From Channallabes apus (Eukaryota > Chordata > Actinopteri > Siluriformes > Clariidae): DNA of 64,000 nt. The notes below the pieces were generated by a model that ran no database searches, was not told the DNA's origin, and saw only the letters and a list, made by a program, of their open reading frames with translations. A program made the translations under genes and the position numbers. Where the stretch lies: assembly GCA_030522415.1 (NCBI GenBank), contig CM060113.1, positions 15,552,151 to 15,616,150 of the forward strand, read 5' to 3'. Shown in pieces: positions 1 through 10,312 of the stretch. The first letter of the stretch is position 1; every line of letters begins with the position of its first letter.

Positions 1-3000
1 TTCCCCATCATGAATGCACAATGTGTGAGTCCATCAGCGTTTACTAACCTGAGGTATGAGACAGCTCCGTATCCCATTTCACTTGCATCCGAGAAGTGAT
101 GGAGTTGTGCTGTAGCTGTAACTCCGAAGTCGGCTGGTTTTATGCACCTTGCTATGCTGAACTCGGACAGTCGGTGCAGCTCTTGCAGCCAGGTTTTCCA
201 TGCCGTTGCAAACTGCTCGGGAATGTCATCATCCCAGGCAAGTTTTTCTTTACATAACTATTGCATTGGGATTGTAGCTGGCAGTATGGCAGGTGGGAGA
301 AAGCCTAACGGGTCGTATGTTGAGCCAGTGACTGACAGAATTCCTCTTCTTGTCACAGGTCGTTCCTTTAAACTAATCTTAAACGTGAACATGTCTGAGT
401 TAATGCACCACAGCACCCCCAGAGCTCTCTCTATGGGCAGTGCATCTTTACTCAAGTCTAAGTCTCTCATGTCTTTGATCCTTTCACTCTCGGGAATGAC
501 AGTCAGTAGGGCACGGCTATTGCCTTTTACATTTAACAGGTGAGCGTGCGCACTGCTCGGGCGTGCACTGCTTAGACGCGAGCTGCTGTCTGCATTTCGG
601 TTGTTGGGCATTTGAAAGGATGCTTTCTTAAGTGGGAGGTCGATGTGGGAGTGATTATTTGTGAACTGCAAGGAGTTATTACACATTTGTTCTACACTTT
701 CAATGCAGATTCGGTTAACTGTAGCGGTCACTAGTTTGTCGGGTTCTCGGTGAAGCCCGGCCACAGTCCATCCGAGAGCACTCTGCATCGCGTATGGCCC
801 TCTATGCTTGCTATTGATTATTCGCTTAGGTTCTGTGAGTTCCTGCTCTTTATATCCTATGAGAATTTCGACTCCCGCGCTAATCTGGGGCAGTTTTACT
901 TCACTGAGGTATGGCCACTTATCGATGTCATGCTGTTGCGGAATGTTTGCCACTGTAACTGGCATAGTCTTTTGTGTGAAGACGTTGGGAAGTTCCATAA
1001 AGTTGTTTTCTTCCAGGCCACTGATCTCCAAATCATTGAGCATGTAGCTATCTACTAGTTCTGAGGAGTTCATAGTGCTCAGCCGTATCTTAACTCTTTT
1101 GCCTCGTGCATTTAGTCGCCTTGCTAATGACTTTGTACAGAACGTGGCGGAACTGCCTTGGTCTATAAATGCATACACTTCTGCAATTTTGTCACCTTTC
1201 TTGGACTTTATTTTGACAGGTATTATGGGGAGGATGCAATTACTTCCAGCCCCAGTGAGCGCACTTACTTCGTGACTCACTACGAGTGGTGTATTTTGTG
1301 TGTCACTTGCGGTTTCGTTCTCATCACCGTGTGTAACTGGCTGCGCCGTGTCTTTCACTGCGCTGTGTAACATGCGCGGATGTGGCTTTGAACACAGTGA
1401 ACATACAATTTTTCTGGTGCAGTCTTTCCACAAGTGACCCTTTGTTAAACATCCGAAACAGAAACCGTTTCTTTTTAAGAATTCTACTTTGTCTTCGTGG
1501 GTCTGATCGTTAAATTTTACGCACTCGTCTAAGATATGGTCCTTTTTACAATATGCGCATGGCTTAGTGAAAGCGCTAACAGCTGACGTACCGGCATTCT
1601 TCATTGTAATCGAGTCTTTGTGAATTTTACCAACCTGTCTGACGTCGGTTGCGAAGCTGACCCTGGCGTTCCCTTCTCTTCTTGACTTGGGTCCTTGCGG
1701 GGATTTGTTAAAGTGTCCTTTGTCGCTGGTTGAGGCGTTCAGGTTTCCGAAGATTGGGTTTGAAATTACTTTAGCTCGTTGGTCTATGAACTCAGCTAGC
1801 TGCTTAAATTTGGGTCTTGTCTGACTAAGCTCTTCAAGCTTGTATACCTGGTCCCTCCATCTTTTACGCAACTCGTAGGGCAGTTTTGAAGTAATGGTCT
1901 GCATGTTGGTAGCGTTATCTAGCTCCTCCATGTGGTCAATGCTTAACATGATGTTGTGACAGGATGCTAGAAACACGGAGAACGCACTTAACGACTTTCC
2001 ATCCTCTGACTTTATTTCCGGCCAACTGGCTATCTTTTGCATCAGCGTGTTTGCAATTTTTCGTTTATTTCCAAATCTGTCCTGCAACAGTCTCATTGCC
2101 TCTGCATAACCACACTGATCTGGCATAAGCTGACAGCTCATAACGAGGTCTCTAGCCTCTCCCTCAGTGAACTGCTCAAGATAAAACAGCTTATCAGCAT
2201 CACTATCTGTTTTGTCAACAATAACATGTTTAAATGCTTTCATGAAGGACGTAAACTCAAGAGGGTCACCATGAAACACAGGAACATTGCGCTGAGGTAA
2301 AAAGGATTGCCGTTGGCATTTCATGAGCATTGCTGTGATGTCAGCCTGCTGTTGCATCATGCTCTGTGATTCTAAAGTATACATGTCATGGCGGGTGTAT
2401 TTATTGTCTTGGGTAGGCCCTTCATTTAAAGTACTTTTCAATTTTGGTTCAAAACTTACTGGTACGCTAGGATGGGCTGTCTTGAAACGTGATGGCAGTC
2501 CGAAGTCTTCTATCGACGCGCTGCTCCCGTAAAGTTCGTTGTATTCCAGTTTGGGAGCGCGTGCGCCACTTGGTTCGTTGAAGGTGCTCTCTCTTACCGG
2601 TTTTCGGCGGCTGTCATATTCAGGTTTGCGGCCCGTCCAAGGCGGGCTGCTCGAGCGCATGCAGCTCGGGTTGATGACTCCGCTCTTTGATGCAGGCTGT
2701 CGTGTTTCACAACTCTGATAAACCTGTAATTCAGCGTCGACAACTGCGAGCGCAGTTTCTAATTCCAACCTTTCTTTATCAGCTTTTAGTTGCTCTGCCT
2801 CAGCCTTTAATTCTGCTTCTTTTGCCTTTAATTGTGCTTCCTTCTGTTCTAACGCCCGCCGTTCTGCTAAGGCTGCTGCTTTATTCAACAAGGCTGCTCT
2901 GTTGGCTTCCGCTTTCTTTATTAGGGTTGAGGATGATGTAGAAGTTACAGACCTTTTGGATGCTGCCGTCGCCACGCTTCCGTGTCTGCTAGAGGCGGAC

Positions 3001-3476
3001 GTCTTAAACTCCGCCATTGACACGCTGTCATCTGGCATAATTCCATCGTCGTCCGTTTGGGAAATCATGAAGCGGCTCTTAGTTTTCTCAATCCACAACT
3101 CTACTTTTTCCCTAAATTCTGTGCAGCTCAGTATTTTAAACTTGTAGTTTTGCAGATCATGCAGGCGTTCTTCTTCGTTTAGGCGCAATCGCACCTGTCT
3201 ATTGCTTTCAACACATTCCTTGAACAGCCCTATAAAGTCAGTGTAGTACTTAGTTTCAACGTCATGCACATTGCATGGGTTGTACATGAGCAGCTGCATT
3301 TCTTCGGATAGTGCAGTCAATTGACTCCACTTTTCGCTTCCAGTTTCTTTCATTTTCTGAAGCTTTATTTTCGAATCCTCGTCGATGAGCGCCGTCTCAC
3401 GCTCAGACCCGGCTGTGGCTGGATTCATCTCGCCGTCGGCCATAGTGAAGCGCGGAGCACTCAAATCCTCTTCCAT
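1..3476 (-). pseudogene. BEL/Pao gag-protease-RNase H pseudogene (copy A)
   Basis: A single frame is open from the ATG at 3476 down to a TAG at 258-260 (1,072 codons). It then continues in the same frame to the window edge as RNase H-like sequence matching copy B, where the stop position is CAG. Visible in order: charged coiled coil rich in KAEAEQLKA-type repeats (about residues 180-245), DUF1759-type capsid region (about 395-565), zinc knuckles of the type CxxCxxxHxxxxC (about 638-700), and an aspartic protease with DQGSS (about 770). Sequence then jumps from the protease region to the block after the RT catalytic centre, so the YVDD-containing RT core is deleted. The product would have been a gag-pol polyprotein for particle assembly and reverse transcription. 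Deletion plus stop make it non-functional for replication, though gag and protease look intact. Confidence 0.88.
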
Positions 3477-3531
3477 TTCGATTTCAACAGTTACTTGTTT
3501 TCGTTCAAACAGCGGAAAAGCTTTAGACTTT

Positions 3532-4185
3532 TGTAGATGCGGTTGGCTTATTTCACTAGTTTTGACGCGTAGCTAATGTCTTAAAGTTTCACTCACATGA
3601 CAGAAGTCCGATCTCTTTGTCTTTTGTAGTTTATTTTGTCAGCATCAAAGAATCAACACTTCATACAGTCGTCTTGAGTAAATCCACTGTTATTACAGAC
3701 ACCAGTTGCTGCATCTTGCAAATCTCTGAGTTTTACAACAACCTGTTTGCTGTATCTTGTAGATTACAATCTTGGCTTGGGTATCTAACAACACTCTTGT
3801 TGTTTCTTACTTTCCCAGCTTACGTTAGCTTACGGTTACAACAACCTCGTTGCTGTATTTTATATTTCTAGCTTACCAGGAGCTCTCATTAGCTGACGGT
3901 CTAAAGCTTGTGTTTCCGTAGCCTTCCAAATCTATACTGAGCTTTCTAGCATATCACAGTCACACAAATGCATGTAATAGTAGAATGACATCACAGACCA
4001 ACCTACGATTATCAACTTATGATGCATAACTAAGAAATTTAAAGCTTATGGCTTATGTAACAAACTTAATGCTTAATGCCATACTAATGAATAGAACAAG
4101 GTAGAATAAATGAAATAACAGCAAGTAAAATAAAATAAAATAAACACAACAACAAATTCATAAAAAGTGCGATATGGCACTTACA
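3532..4185 (-). repeat. LTR of BEL/Pao copy A (5' LTR)
   Basis: This 654-bp block aligns end to end with the 627- and 635-bp LTRs of copy B but is visibly more diverged. Read on the minus strand it starts TGTAAG and ends CATCTACA, so it has TG...CA ends. Several short direct repeats of the type ACAGCAA(C)xGGTTGTTGT lie inside. The gag ATG is 56 bases beyond the LTR. Confidence 0.88.
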
Positions 4186-4762
4186 CGCCTGATAAGGGAA
4201 AGTCCCTGGACATGATGTAATGTCAGCTGACTCAGCTGACTCTTAACTGTGAGGTCAAATTAAAGGAACACAGACAAATAACCAAAATGTATAAGAAAAA
4301 TAAGCACCACCCCTATATTTTTAAAATAAACAAAGTGAAAAGATAATGGAAAGGTATTTGCAATAAAAATAAGTTATAATGGGAAAAATATGGAGTCAGA
4401 TGATGAGGTATATGATGTAACGAAACAAGGTAGAGGAAAGTATGATTGTAATGGGATAATAATTTGGTAAGAGATGTACAGAGGAGGGGACAAGATGAGC
4501 GCCCCTCTCCTTGAAAAAACTGTATAAAAAGGCATGTATGGCTCAGTCAGATCAGTCTGTCCTTGGTGATGGCTGGATTCATGACCAAGGCTGGCTCACT
4601 TTGTTATTATTGCTGCAATAAAAACTTATTCTTACTTCATCTAGATCTGCACGGAGTCCGGAGTCTTTCTTTGATTTCTTTTACTAAAAGTTACAGTATT
4701 TGGTTAATGTTTTAAATTAGGGCAACGGTGTTCAGTGTGGGGAGAATAAAAAATCCACCACA
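4186..4762 (+). repeat. Candidate retroviral-type LTR remnant interrupted by BEL copy A
   Basis: Between the BEL LTR and 4762 lies sequence with LTR-like signals in order: TATAAA at 4523-4528, AATAAA at 4617-4622, and an end reading CCACCACA at 4762. The end resembles that of the retroviral LTR at 34700-35132, which finishes with the same eight bases. The left end is not visible because BEL copy A sits there, and no target-site duplication can be tested. It could instead be an ordinary promoter-bearing repeat. Confidence 0.4.
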
Positions 4763-5291
4763 CTACAAGTAAAAGTCACACAGACCAACATTCTGAGGTT
4801 AGCCATTACTATGTCATGAATGAAGTTTAAAAGTAAACATGAAATCTTTATTCACTTTTGTGTTTACAGGTCTGTTAGCTTTTCTGAAAGGGCATTATTT
4901 TACCCATACTGCAGAAAATAAGTCCCAGAATGCACAAATAAAAACATTGAGGATAAATTTTGAAATGGAAATGATACAATAGAATTGCTGTGTAATCTAA
5001 ATATCCTAAAATAAACTCCCTCAAAATAACGGAGTACTGAAAATTAGCAGTTGAATTATCTGATAATATCAGAGAATAATTTCAATTATCCTGCGAAACT
5101 GAATTATGTTCATGGGTTTATTGTATTATCAGTAGTGAGCACTTGCAAAGCAACAAAATGCAGTTGTTTTAAAGGTGTGTGTCTGTGTGTGTGTGCTGGG
5201 GGGGGTGATTCTTTCTATACACTGTAATTAAGATTTGCTAAAAACTTGAGCGAGTCCAATTTGTGTTTATTCTTTTTTTTTTTTTTTAAAG
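4763..5291. other. Non-coding, AT-rich; intron-like sequence before an exon remnant
   Basis: No reading frame of note. The last 80 bases (from about 5212) are shared with 21105-21184 and end in a long T tract followed by AAAG, which reads as a polypyrimidine tract and splice acceptor for the exon at 5292. A short (TG)n run and a G8 run lie near 5177-5207. Confidence 0.5.
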
Positions 5292-5689
5292 ATCAGTAAT
5301 GAGTTTCTGAGAATTACAACTGCTCCACTTCAAGGAAGATTGCTGCTTTCCTTGGACAAGCAACATTACAAATTAATTGAGATCATCAGAAAGGGAAGAA
5401 TTGTCAGAGAGAAGTCCAGTGATATAATCTTCATCGTCAAGTTCTTGATCTGGTATGTACTTGCTCAAAAAAGTAGAAATTAGCTTGGTGTCAAATGTAA
5501 TATTGTGGATGGATGCCACAGGACCTGAGCAAGGCATCCAAGTCAAGTTGGCTGTGACGCACTAAATTAAAACATAACTAGCAGAATAAAACATTTTAGT
5601 TTAACTTGTTCACAGATTAGTGTATGCTGTTGTAATTTTATCACGCTTTTATCACGCAAACATATCCAACAATACTATGTTTGTTTTTA

Positions 5690-7273
5690 CAAACCGGATA
5701 CCAAAAAAGTTGGGACACTAAACAAATTGTGAATAAAAACTGAATGCAATGATGTGGAGATGGCAAATGTCAATATTTTATTCAGAATAGAACATAAATC
5801 ACGGAACAAAAGTTTAAACTGAAAAAATGCATAATTTTAAGGGAAAAATATGGTGAATCAAAATGTCATGGTGTCAACAAATCCCAAAAAAGTTGGGACA
5901 AGGCCATTTTCACCACTGTGTGGCATCTCCCCTTCTTCTTACAACAACACTCAACAGACATCTGGGGACCGAGGAGACCAGTTTCTCAAGTTTAGAAATA
6001 GGAATGCTCTCCCATTCTTGTCTAATACAGGCCTCTAACTGTTCAATCGTCTTGGGCATTCTTTGTGGCACCTTCCTCTTTATGATGCGGCAAAGGTTCT
6101 CTATAGGGGAAAGATCTGGACTGCAGACTGGCCATTTCAGTACCCGGATTCTTCTCCTACGCAGCCATGATGTTGTGATTGATGCAGAATGTGGTCTGGC
6201 ATTATCTTGTTGAAAAATGCAGGGTCTTCCCTGAAAGAGATGACTAGATGTTGTTCTAGAACCTGAATATATTTTTCTACATTGATAGTGCCTTTCCAGA
6301 CATGCAAGCTGCCCATGCCACACGCACTCATGCAACCCCATACCATCAGAGATGCAGGCTTCTGAACTGAGCGTTGATAACAACTTGGGTTGTCCTTGTC
6401 CTCTTTGGTCCGGATGACATGGTGTCCCACATTTCCAACAAGAATTTCGAATCGTGACTCGTCTGACCACAGAACAGTCTTCCATTTTGCCACACTCCAT
6501 TTTAAATAATCCCTGGCCCAATGAAAACGCCTGTGCTTGTGGATCTTGCTTAGAAATGGCTTCTTCTTTGCACTGTAGAGTTTCAGCTGGCAACGGCGGA
6601 TGGCACAGTGGATGGTGTTCACTGACAATGGTTTCTGGAAGTATTCCTGAGCCCATTCTGAGATTTCCTTCACAGTAGCATTCCTGTTTGTGGTGCAGTG
6701 TCGTTTAAGGGCCCGGAGATCACGGGCATCCAGTATGGTTTTATGCCCTTGACCCTTACGCACAGAAACTGTTCCAGATTCTCTGAATCTTTGGATGATA
6801 TTATGCATAGTTGATGATGATAACTACAAAGTCTTTGCAATTTTTCGCTGGGTAACACCTTTCTGATATTGCTCCACTATCTTTCTGCGCAACATTGTGG
6901 GAATTGGTGATCCTCTACCCATCTTGGCTTCTGATGGACACTGCCACTCTGAGAAGCTCTTTTTATACCCAATCATGTTGCCAATTAACCTAATTACTGT
7001 TAATTGGTCTTCCAGCTCTTCGTTATGCTCAAATTTACTTTTTCCAGCCTCTTATTGCTACTTGTCCCAACTTTTTTGGGATTTGTTGACACCGTGAAAT
7101 TTGGAATCAACATATTTTTCCTTTAAAATGATAAATTTTCTTGGATTAAACTTTTGATCTGTAATCTATGTTCTATTCTGAATAAAATATTGAGATTTGC
7201 CATCTCCTCATCATTGCATTCAGTTTTTATTCACAATTTAGTTAGTGTCCCAACTTTTTTGGAATCCGGTTTG
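5690..7273 (-). mobile_element. Tc1/mariner DNA transposon, 1,584 bp, TA duplication
   Basis: Both ends read CAAACCGG inwards and are flanked by TA (5688-5689 and 7274-7275). The terminal inverted repeats are about 213 bp (5690-5902 and 7061-7273), and each contains two copies of the motif AAAAAAGTTGGGACA, one at the tip and one at the inner end. This is the IR/DR arrangement known in fish Tc1-like elements, where the transposase binds both motifs. The single gene between the repeats is a DD34E transposase with inactivating changes. The element is complete in outline but not autonomous. Confidence 0.93.
5910..6922 (-). pseudogene. Tc1-like DD34E transposase, disabled
   Basis: Translation from the ATG at 6922 shows an N-terminal helix-turn-helix region (LRRKIVEQYQKGVTQRKIA), then an in-frame TAG near 6823. 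The frame then stays open through the second DNA-binding half and the first catalytic aspartate (WSDESRF). A frameshift near 6200 moves the reading into another frame that holds the second aspartate (QQDNARPHSA) and the glutamate (SPIENL). Thirty-four residues separate the second D from the E, so the triad is DD34E. The family cuts and pastes at TA sites. One stop and one frameshift make this copy a pseudogene; the terminal repeats could still be used in trans by a related enzyme. Confidence 0.92.
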
Positions 7274-7400
7274 TACATTCCCTGAGCCTGGAGGTGAATG
7301 TATGAAGAGAGTATCTCCTGAAATATCTTATAGTGTATTTAATGGAAAATGTGGACCAACTGATTAAGCACTGGTAAGTATTTGTTCATAAGGCATTTCA

Positions 7401-9060
7401 AAATTAAAATTTTATTTGTCACATACACAGCCATAAACAGTACGATATGCAGTGAAATGCTTTGACAACTGCTCGTGACCTTAAAATAAAAGACAATGAA
7501 TAGGAAATAAATATGAAAAATAAAATAGGGGGGTAAATTTAACTAGGAAAGAATGAAATAAAATATCAAAATTAAAGTTAAAATAAAATAACTGTACAAC
7601 AATACACAATATAGAAAATATATGAAGAATATGTGAACAATAAGAGCAGCTGTACGAGTAGGAAAAGAATGGTAATGTCTAGGGTTGTGCAATCCACATA
7701 TTTAAAGTGTTTTGTGCAGTGCGAATATGCTTAAAGTGATTTGTTTAAAGTGACTTGTGATTTGAGTGATTTGATGACCACGAAGTGTCCAGAATGTCCA
7801 GAGTGTGTGTAAAAACGATATGTGTGGGTCAGTACTGTGTGGTGGTGTGATTGAGAGACCGTATCGCCTGCGGGAAGAAGCTCCTCCTCAGTCTCTCTGT
7901 GTTGGCCTTCAGGGAGCGGAATCGCTTTCGTGACCTCAAGAGAGAACAGTCCATTGTTGGGATGGCTGAGGTCCTTCACGATCTTCCTGGCCTTGGTCCA
8001 GCACCGCCTGCTGTAGAGCTCATCTGTCCTGCATGGTGCTGTTCCCAAAGCAGGTTGAGATGTTTCCCGTCAGGTTGCTCTCTATGGTGCAGGAATAAAA
8101 GTTCCTGAGCACCTTGGAGGGCAGTCAGAAGTCTCTCAAGCGCCTGAGGTGGTAGAGACGCTGTCGGGCCTTTTTCACCACGGTGTTGATGTGACAGGAC
8201 CATGATAGGTCCTGCGTGATGTGAACACAGAGGTATTTGAAGCTGTCCACACTCTCCACTGGGCTGTCATTGATGATGGGGGTCTGGTAGTTCTTCTCCT
8301 GCTTTGTGCTGAAGTCCACTATCAACTCCTTTGTCTTACTGACATTTAGAAGGAGGTTGTTCCTCTGGCACCAGTTCTCCAGGTTCCTAATCTCCTTCAG
8401 GTAGGCCGTCTCGTTGTTATCAGAGATCAGGCCCACCACGACGGTGTCATCAGCAAACTTAATGATGGTGGTGGAGCTGGTAGTGGCGACACAGTCATAT
8501 GTGTACAAAGAGTACAGCAGGGGGCTCAAAACACACCCCTGGGGGGCTCCAGTGTTGAGAGTTGTGGAGGCTGAGACATGTCCACCCATCCTTACTGCCT
8601 GTGGTCTGCCAGTTAGGAGGTTGGAGATCCACTGACACAGAGATGAGCTGAGTCCGAGGTGCTCCAGCTTGGTGGTGAGTGTGGAGGGAATTATGGTATT
8701 GAATGCAGAGCTGCAGTCCATGAAGAGCATTTTAACATTCCCCCTTCTAGTGTCCAAGTGAGTAAGTGATGTGTGGAGGAGATGAGAGATGGCATCGTCA
8801 GTAGAACGATTTGGATGGTAAGCAAACTGTGGAGGGTCCAGTGTGTCTGGTAGAGATGAAATGATGAAGTCTTTGACCAGGCGTTCAAAGCACTTCATCA
8901 CTACTGAGGTGAGGGCTACAGGGCGATAGTCATTGAAAGAAGCAGAATGAGGTTTCTTTGGGACAGGAATATTGATGGACTCTTTAAAGCATGTGGGGAT
9001 CACCGACTGAGATAAAGAGATGTTGAATATCTCAGTGAGCACAGGTTCCCTCTTGGCTCT
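7401..9060 (-). mobile_element. L2-type LINE, 5'-truncated 3' portion
   Basis: Minus-strand reverse transcriptase coding sequence is followed by a 3' end (7401-7470) that carries the tail known from teleost L2-like LINEs: on the minus strand, a GCATTTCACTGCATATCGT-like motif and then GTGACAAATAAAATTTTAAT. The upstream boundary near 9060 is where RT similarity stops and unrelated sequence begins, as expected from incomplete reverse transcription. No clear target-site duplication was found. Confidence 0.85.
7829..9060 (-). pseudogene. L2-type LINE reverse transcriptase, C-terminal part
   Basis: The main frame (about 9060 down to 8125) holds reverse transcriptase motifs: [36 protein letters not shown] and the catalytic FADDTVV. 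A C-terminal thumb region follows. Near 8130 the reading must change frame; downstream sequence still shows the family C-terminus (RCWTKARKIVKDLSHPNNG and later AIRSLN) ending at TGA 7829-7831. The endonuclease and the N-terminal half of RT are absent. The enzyme would have carried out target-primed reverse transcription, but this copy is dead through 5' truncation and frameshifts. Confidence 0.87.
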
Positions 9061-9689
9061 TGACGAAGGCGGTCGCATCTGCTCTCCCTCCCTTATCTCT
9101 CCCCGCTTGCTTCTCTTGTCTGTCTTGTGAAATACTATTCAGAGACTCTTCTCGTCTTGCTCTTGAAATAAAAAGGAAATGGATTTGATCAAGTGGTCTC
9201 TGAATGCAATTGACACGATCTTCTCGACGAGAAATGTGGGTTCTGGGGAACCTACTTGTCCTGCTGAGACGTTTGCTGCTGGATACACGATGGACGGTTG
9301 GGAGAAGTGGCGCATTGTGTGCCTGGCCGCACTGTCTCTGGAGGATGTTGAAGATACAGTGGGAGCCACGTCAAACAGCCGCCTGGAGCATGACGGCTCC
9401 GTGGCAGATCCATGAAGGGTTAATGCAGGCTTCGTGCATGGAATGTGATCCCCCGCGATGACGCAGTTAACGATGCCCCGCCCCATAAACGCCCCCATGC
9501 GTTTTCTAAAAAGATGGTTGCAATGCCGTATAATTCCGCCAGATGGAGCATTGACTGGCACAGTTAACTGCAGTGTCCAGGAAGCCCAATACCGTATCTT
9601 TAATATACAGACAGTTCTTGCATTGTCAACATAGTTTCATAAATAGATGAAAAAACAACAACAACAAACCGATTAATAAAACAGATTTG
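9061..9689. other. Unassigned sequence with one short open frame
   Basis: Between the LINE and the Ty3 element I recognise no repeat. The only frame that looks protein-like is 9179-9415 on the plus strand, listed separately. A longer minus-strand frame (9139-9561) overlaps it and shows no domain. The 5-bp duplication ATTTG of the Ty3 insertion closes this region at 9685-9689. Confidence 0.5.
9179..9415 (+). CDS. Hypothetical 78-codon frame, possible retroposon ORF1 N-terminus
   Basis: The frame begins MDLIKWSLNAIDTIF, contains a stretch CPAETFAAGYTMDGWEKWR, and ends without a membrane segment. A T/C-rich leader and an in-frame purine-rich context precede the ATG. I do not recognise a domain with certainty. 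A GxxMDxWExWRxVC-type sequence followed by a membrane segment is something I associate with small proteins encoded by fish retroposons, and the 130-codon frame at 38239 has such a membrane segment. That link is a guess. It could equally be a chance frame. Confidence 0.25.
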   Translation: MDLIKWSLNAIDTIFSTRNVGSGEPTCPAETFAAGYTMDGWEKWRIVCLAALSLEDVEDTVGATSNSRLEHDGSVADP

Positions 9690-10312
9690 TGTCACATCTG
9701 TGCCACCACGGTCCGGGGAAATACGATCTGGGTCTCCGGACTACTGAGCCACACCTTGTCCCCCCCTAGTGTGTCAATGTGGTATGTCTTCACCTCATCA
9801 CAGTAATGATGTGCACCTGTGTCACTCCCTCGTGTGTCACTATAAATGCCAGTCAGATCCGGAAGCCTGTGTCCGTGCACTGTTGTATACACCCTATGTT
9901 CGTTGTGTCTCCTCACCTCTCCGTGTGTGCGTGTCTCCTCCTCAGGACTGAGCCGAGTCTGCAGGGTCTGGGTAAGACCTGTCACAACAGGTATCAAGGA
10001 CTAAAAGACTAGGAGGATTCATGCGGCGTGAGCGCCATTCTTTCGAGTGTTTCCTATGTGAATGTTTTATGTGCTTATGTGAACTGTGCTCGCCTGCAGA
10101 CCCAGCCTGAGGAGGCGGTTTGAGGAGCTTCCCCTGTGTTGTTTGTTTACTGTGTTCATGTTCCTTCGTGTTTTTGAGTTTTGTTTATGAGTTTCATTTT
10201 TCAAAAGAGAAACAAAGACTTTATTTAAACGAGAAAATAAACGTGCACTTGAGTTTCCAACTTAAACCTGTATCTTGCGTCCTTCATGAATAATCACCCC
10301 GAGAACATGACA
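9690..10312 (+). repeat. 5' LTR of the chromodomain Ty3 element
   Basis: Starts TGTCACATC and ends CATGACA. TATAAA lies at 9841-9846 and AATAAA at about 10236-10241, giving a U3-R-U5 layout. The last bases contain ATGs (10286 and 10308) in frame with gag, so the LTR end is coding. Confidence 0.95.
9841..9879 (+). promoter_or_regulatory. TATA box and predicted transcript start with self-primer
   Basis: TATAAA begins at 9841. Thirty bases on, GTCCGTGCA (9871-9879) lies where transcription should start. It is the exact complement of TGCACGGAC at 10315-10323 just inside the LTR, as expected if the transcript 5' end folds back to prime reverse transcription. Confidence 0.65.

Larger units (their letters stand above)
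1..4185 (-). mobile_element. BEL/Pao LTR retrotransposon, copy A, cut by the window edge
   Basis: The element lies on the minus strand, with its 5' LTR at 3532-4185 and coding sequence running leftwards to the window start. Gag-type, zinc-knuckle and aspartic protease sequences match those of the second BEL copy at 39754-45612, and the LTRs of the two copies align throughout. The left (3' in element terms) end is outside the window, so neither the target-site duplication nor the second LTR can be checked. The reverse transcriptase core is missing, so this copy is defective. Assignment to BEL/Pao rests on the DUF1759-type gag region, the two CCHC knuckles and the peptidase A17-type motif. Confidence 0.9.
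5292..7373 (+). pseudogene. Two-exon remnant of a host-type gene, interrupted by a Tc1 element
   Basis: Exon A (5292-5452) is preceded by a T-rich tract plus AAAG and followed by GTATGT. Its 53 full codons are open and begin ISNEFLRITTAPLQ. Exon B (7287-7373) is preceded by TTCCCTGAG and followed by GTAAGT; it reads LEVNV, a TGA, then REYLLKYLIVYLMENVDQL. Exon A ends two bases into a codon, and joining it to exon B gives exactly the frame that is open in exon B, which supports a real spliced gene. The TGA is a CGA-to-TGA type change, so this copy is broken. From memory the residues resemble a multi-copy teleost family annotated as sterile alpha motif domain-containing protein 3-like; I could not check this. 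The Tc1 insertion lies 11 bases before the exon B acceptor. Confidence 0.55.

Noticed and set aside
142..3871. Short plus-strand frames over the BEL copy A coding region
   Set aside because: Shadows of the long minus-strand gag-pol frame with no recognisable protein sequence.
9692..10012. Frames of 101, 60 and 77 codons in the Ty3 LTR
   Set aside because: They recur unchanged at 14648-14968 only because the LTRs are identical, and they show no domain.
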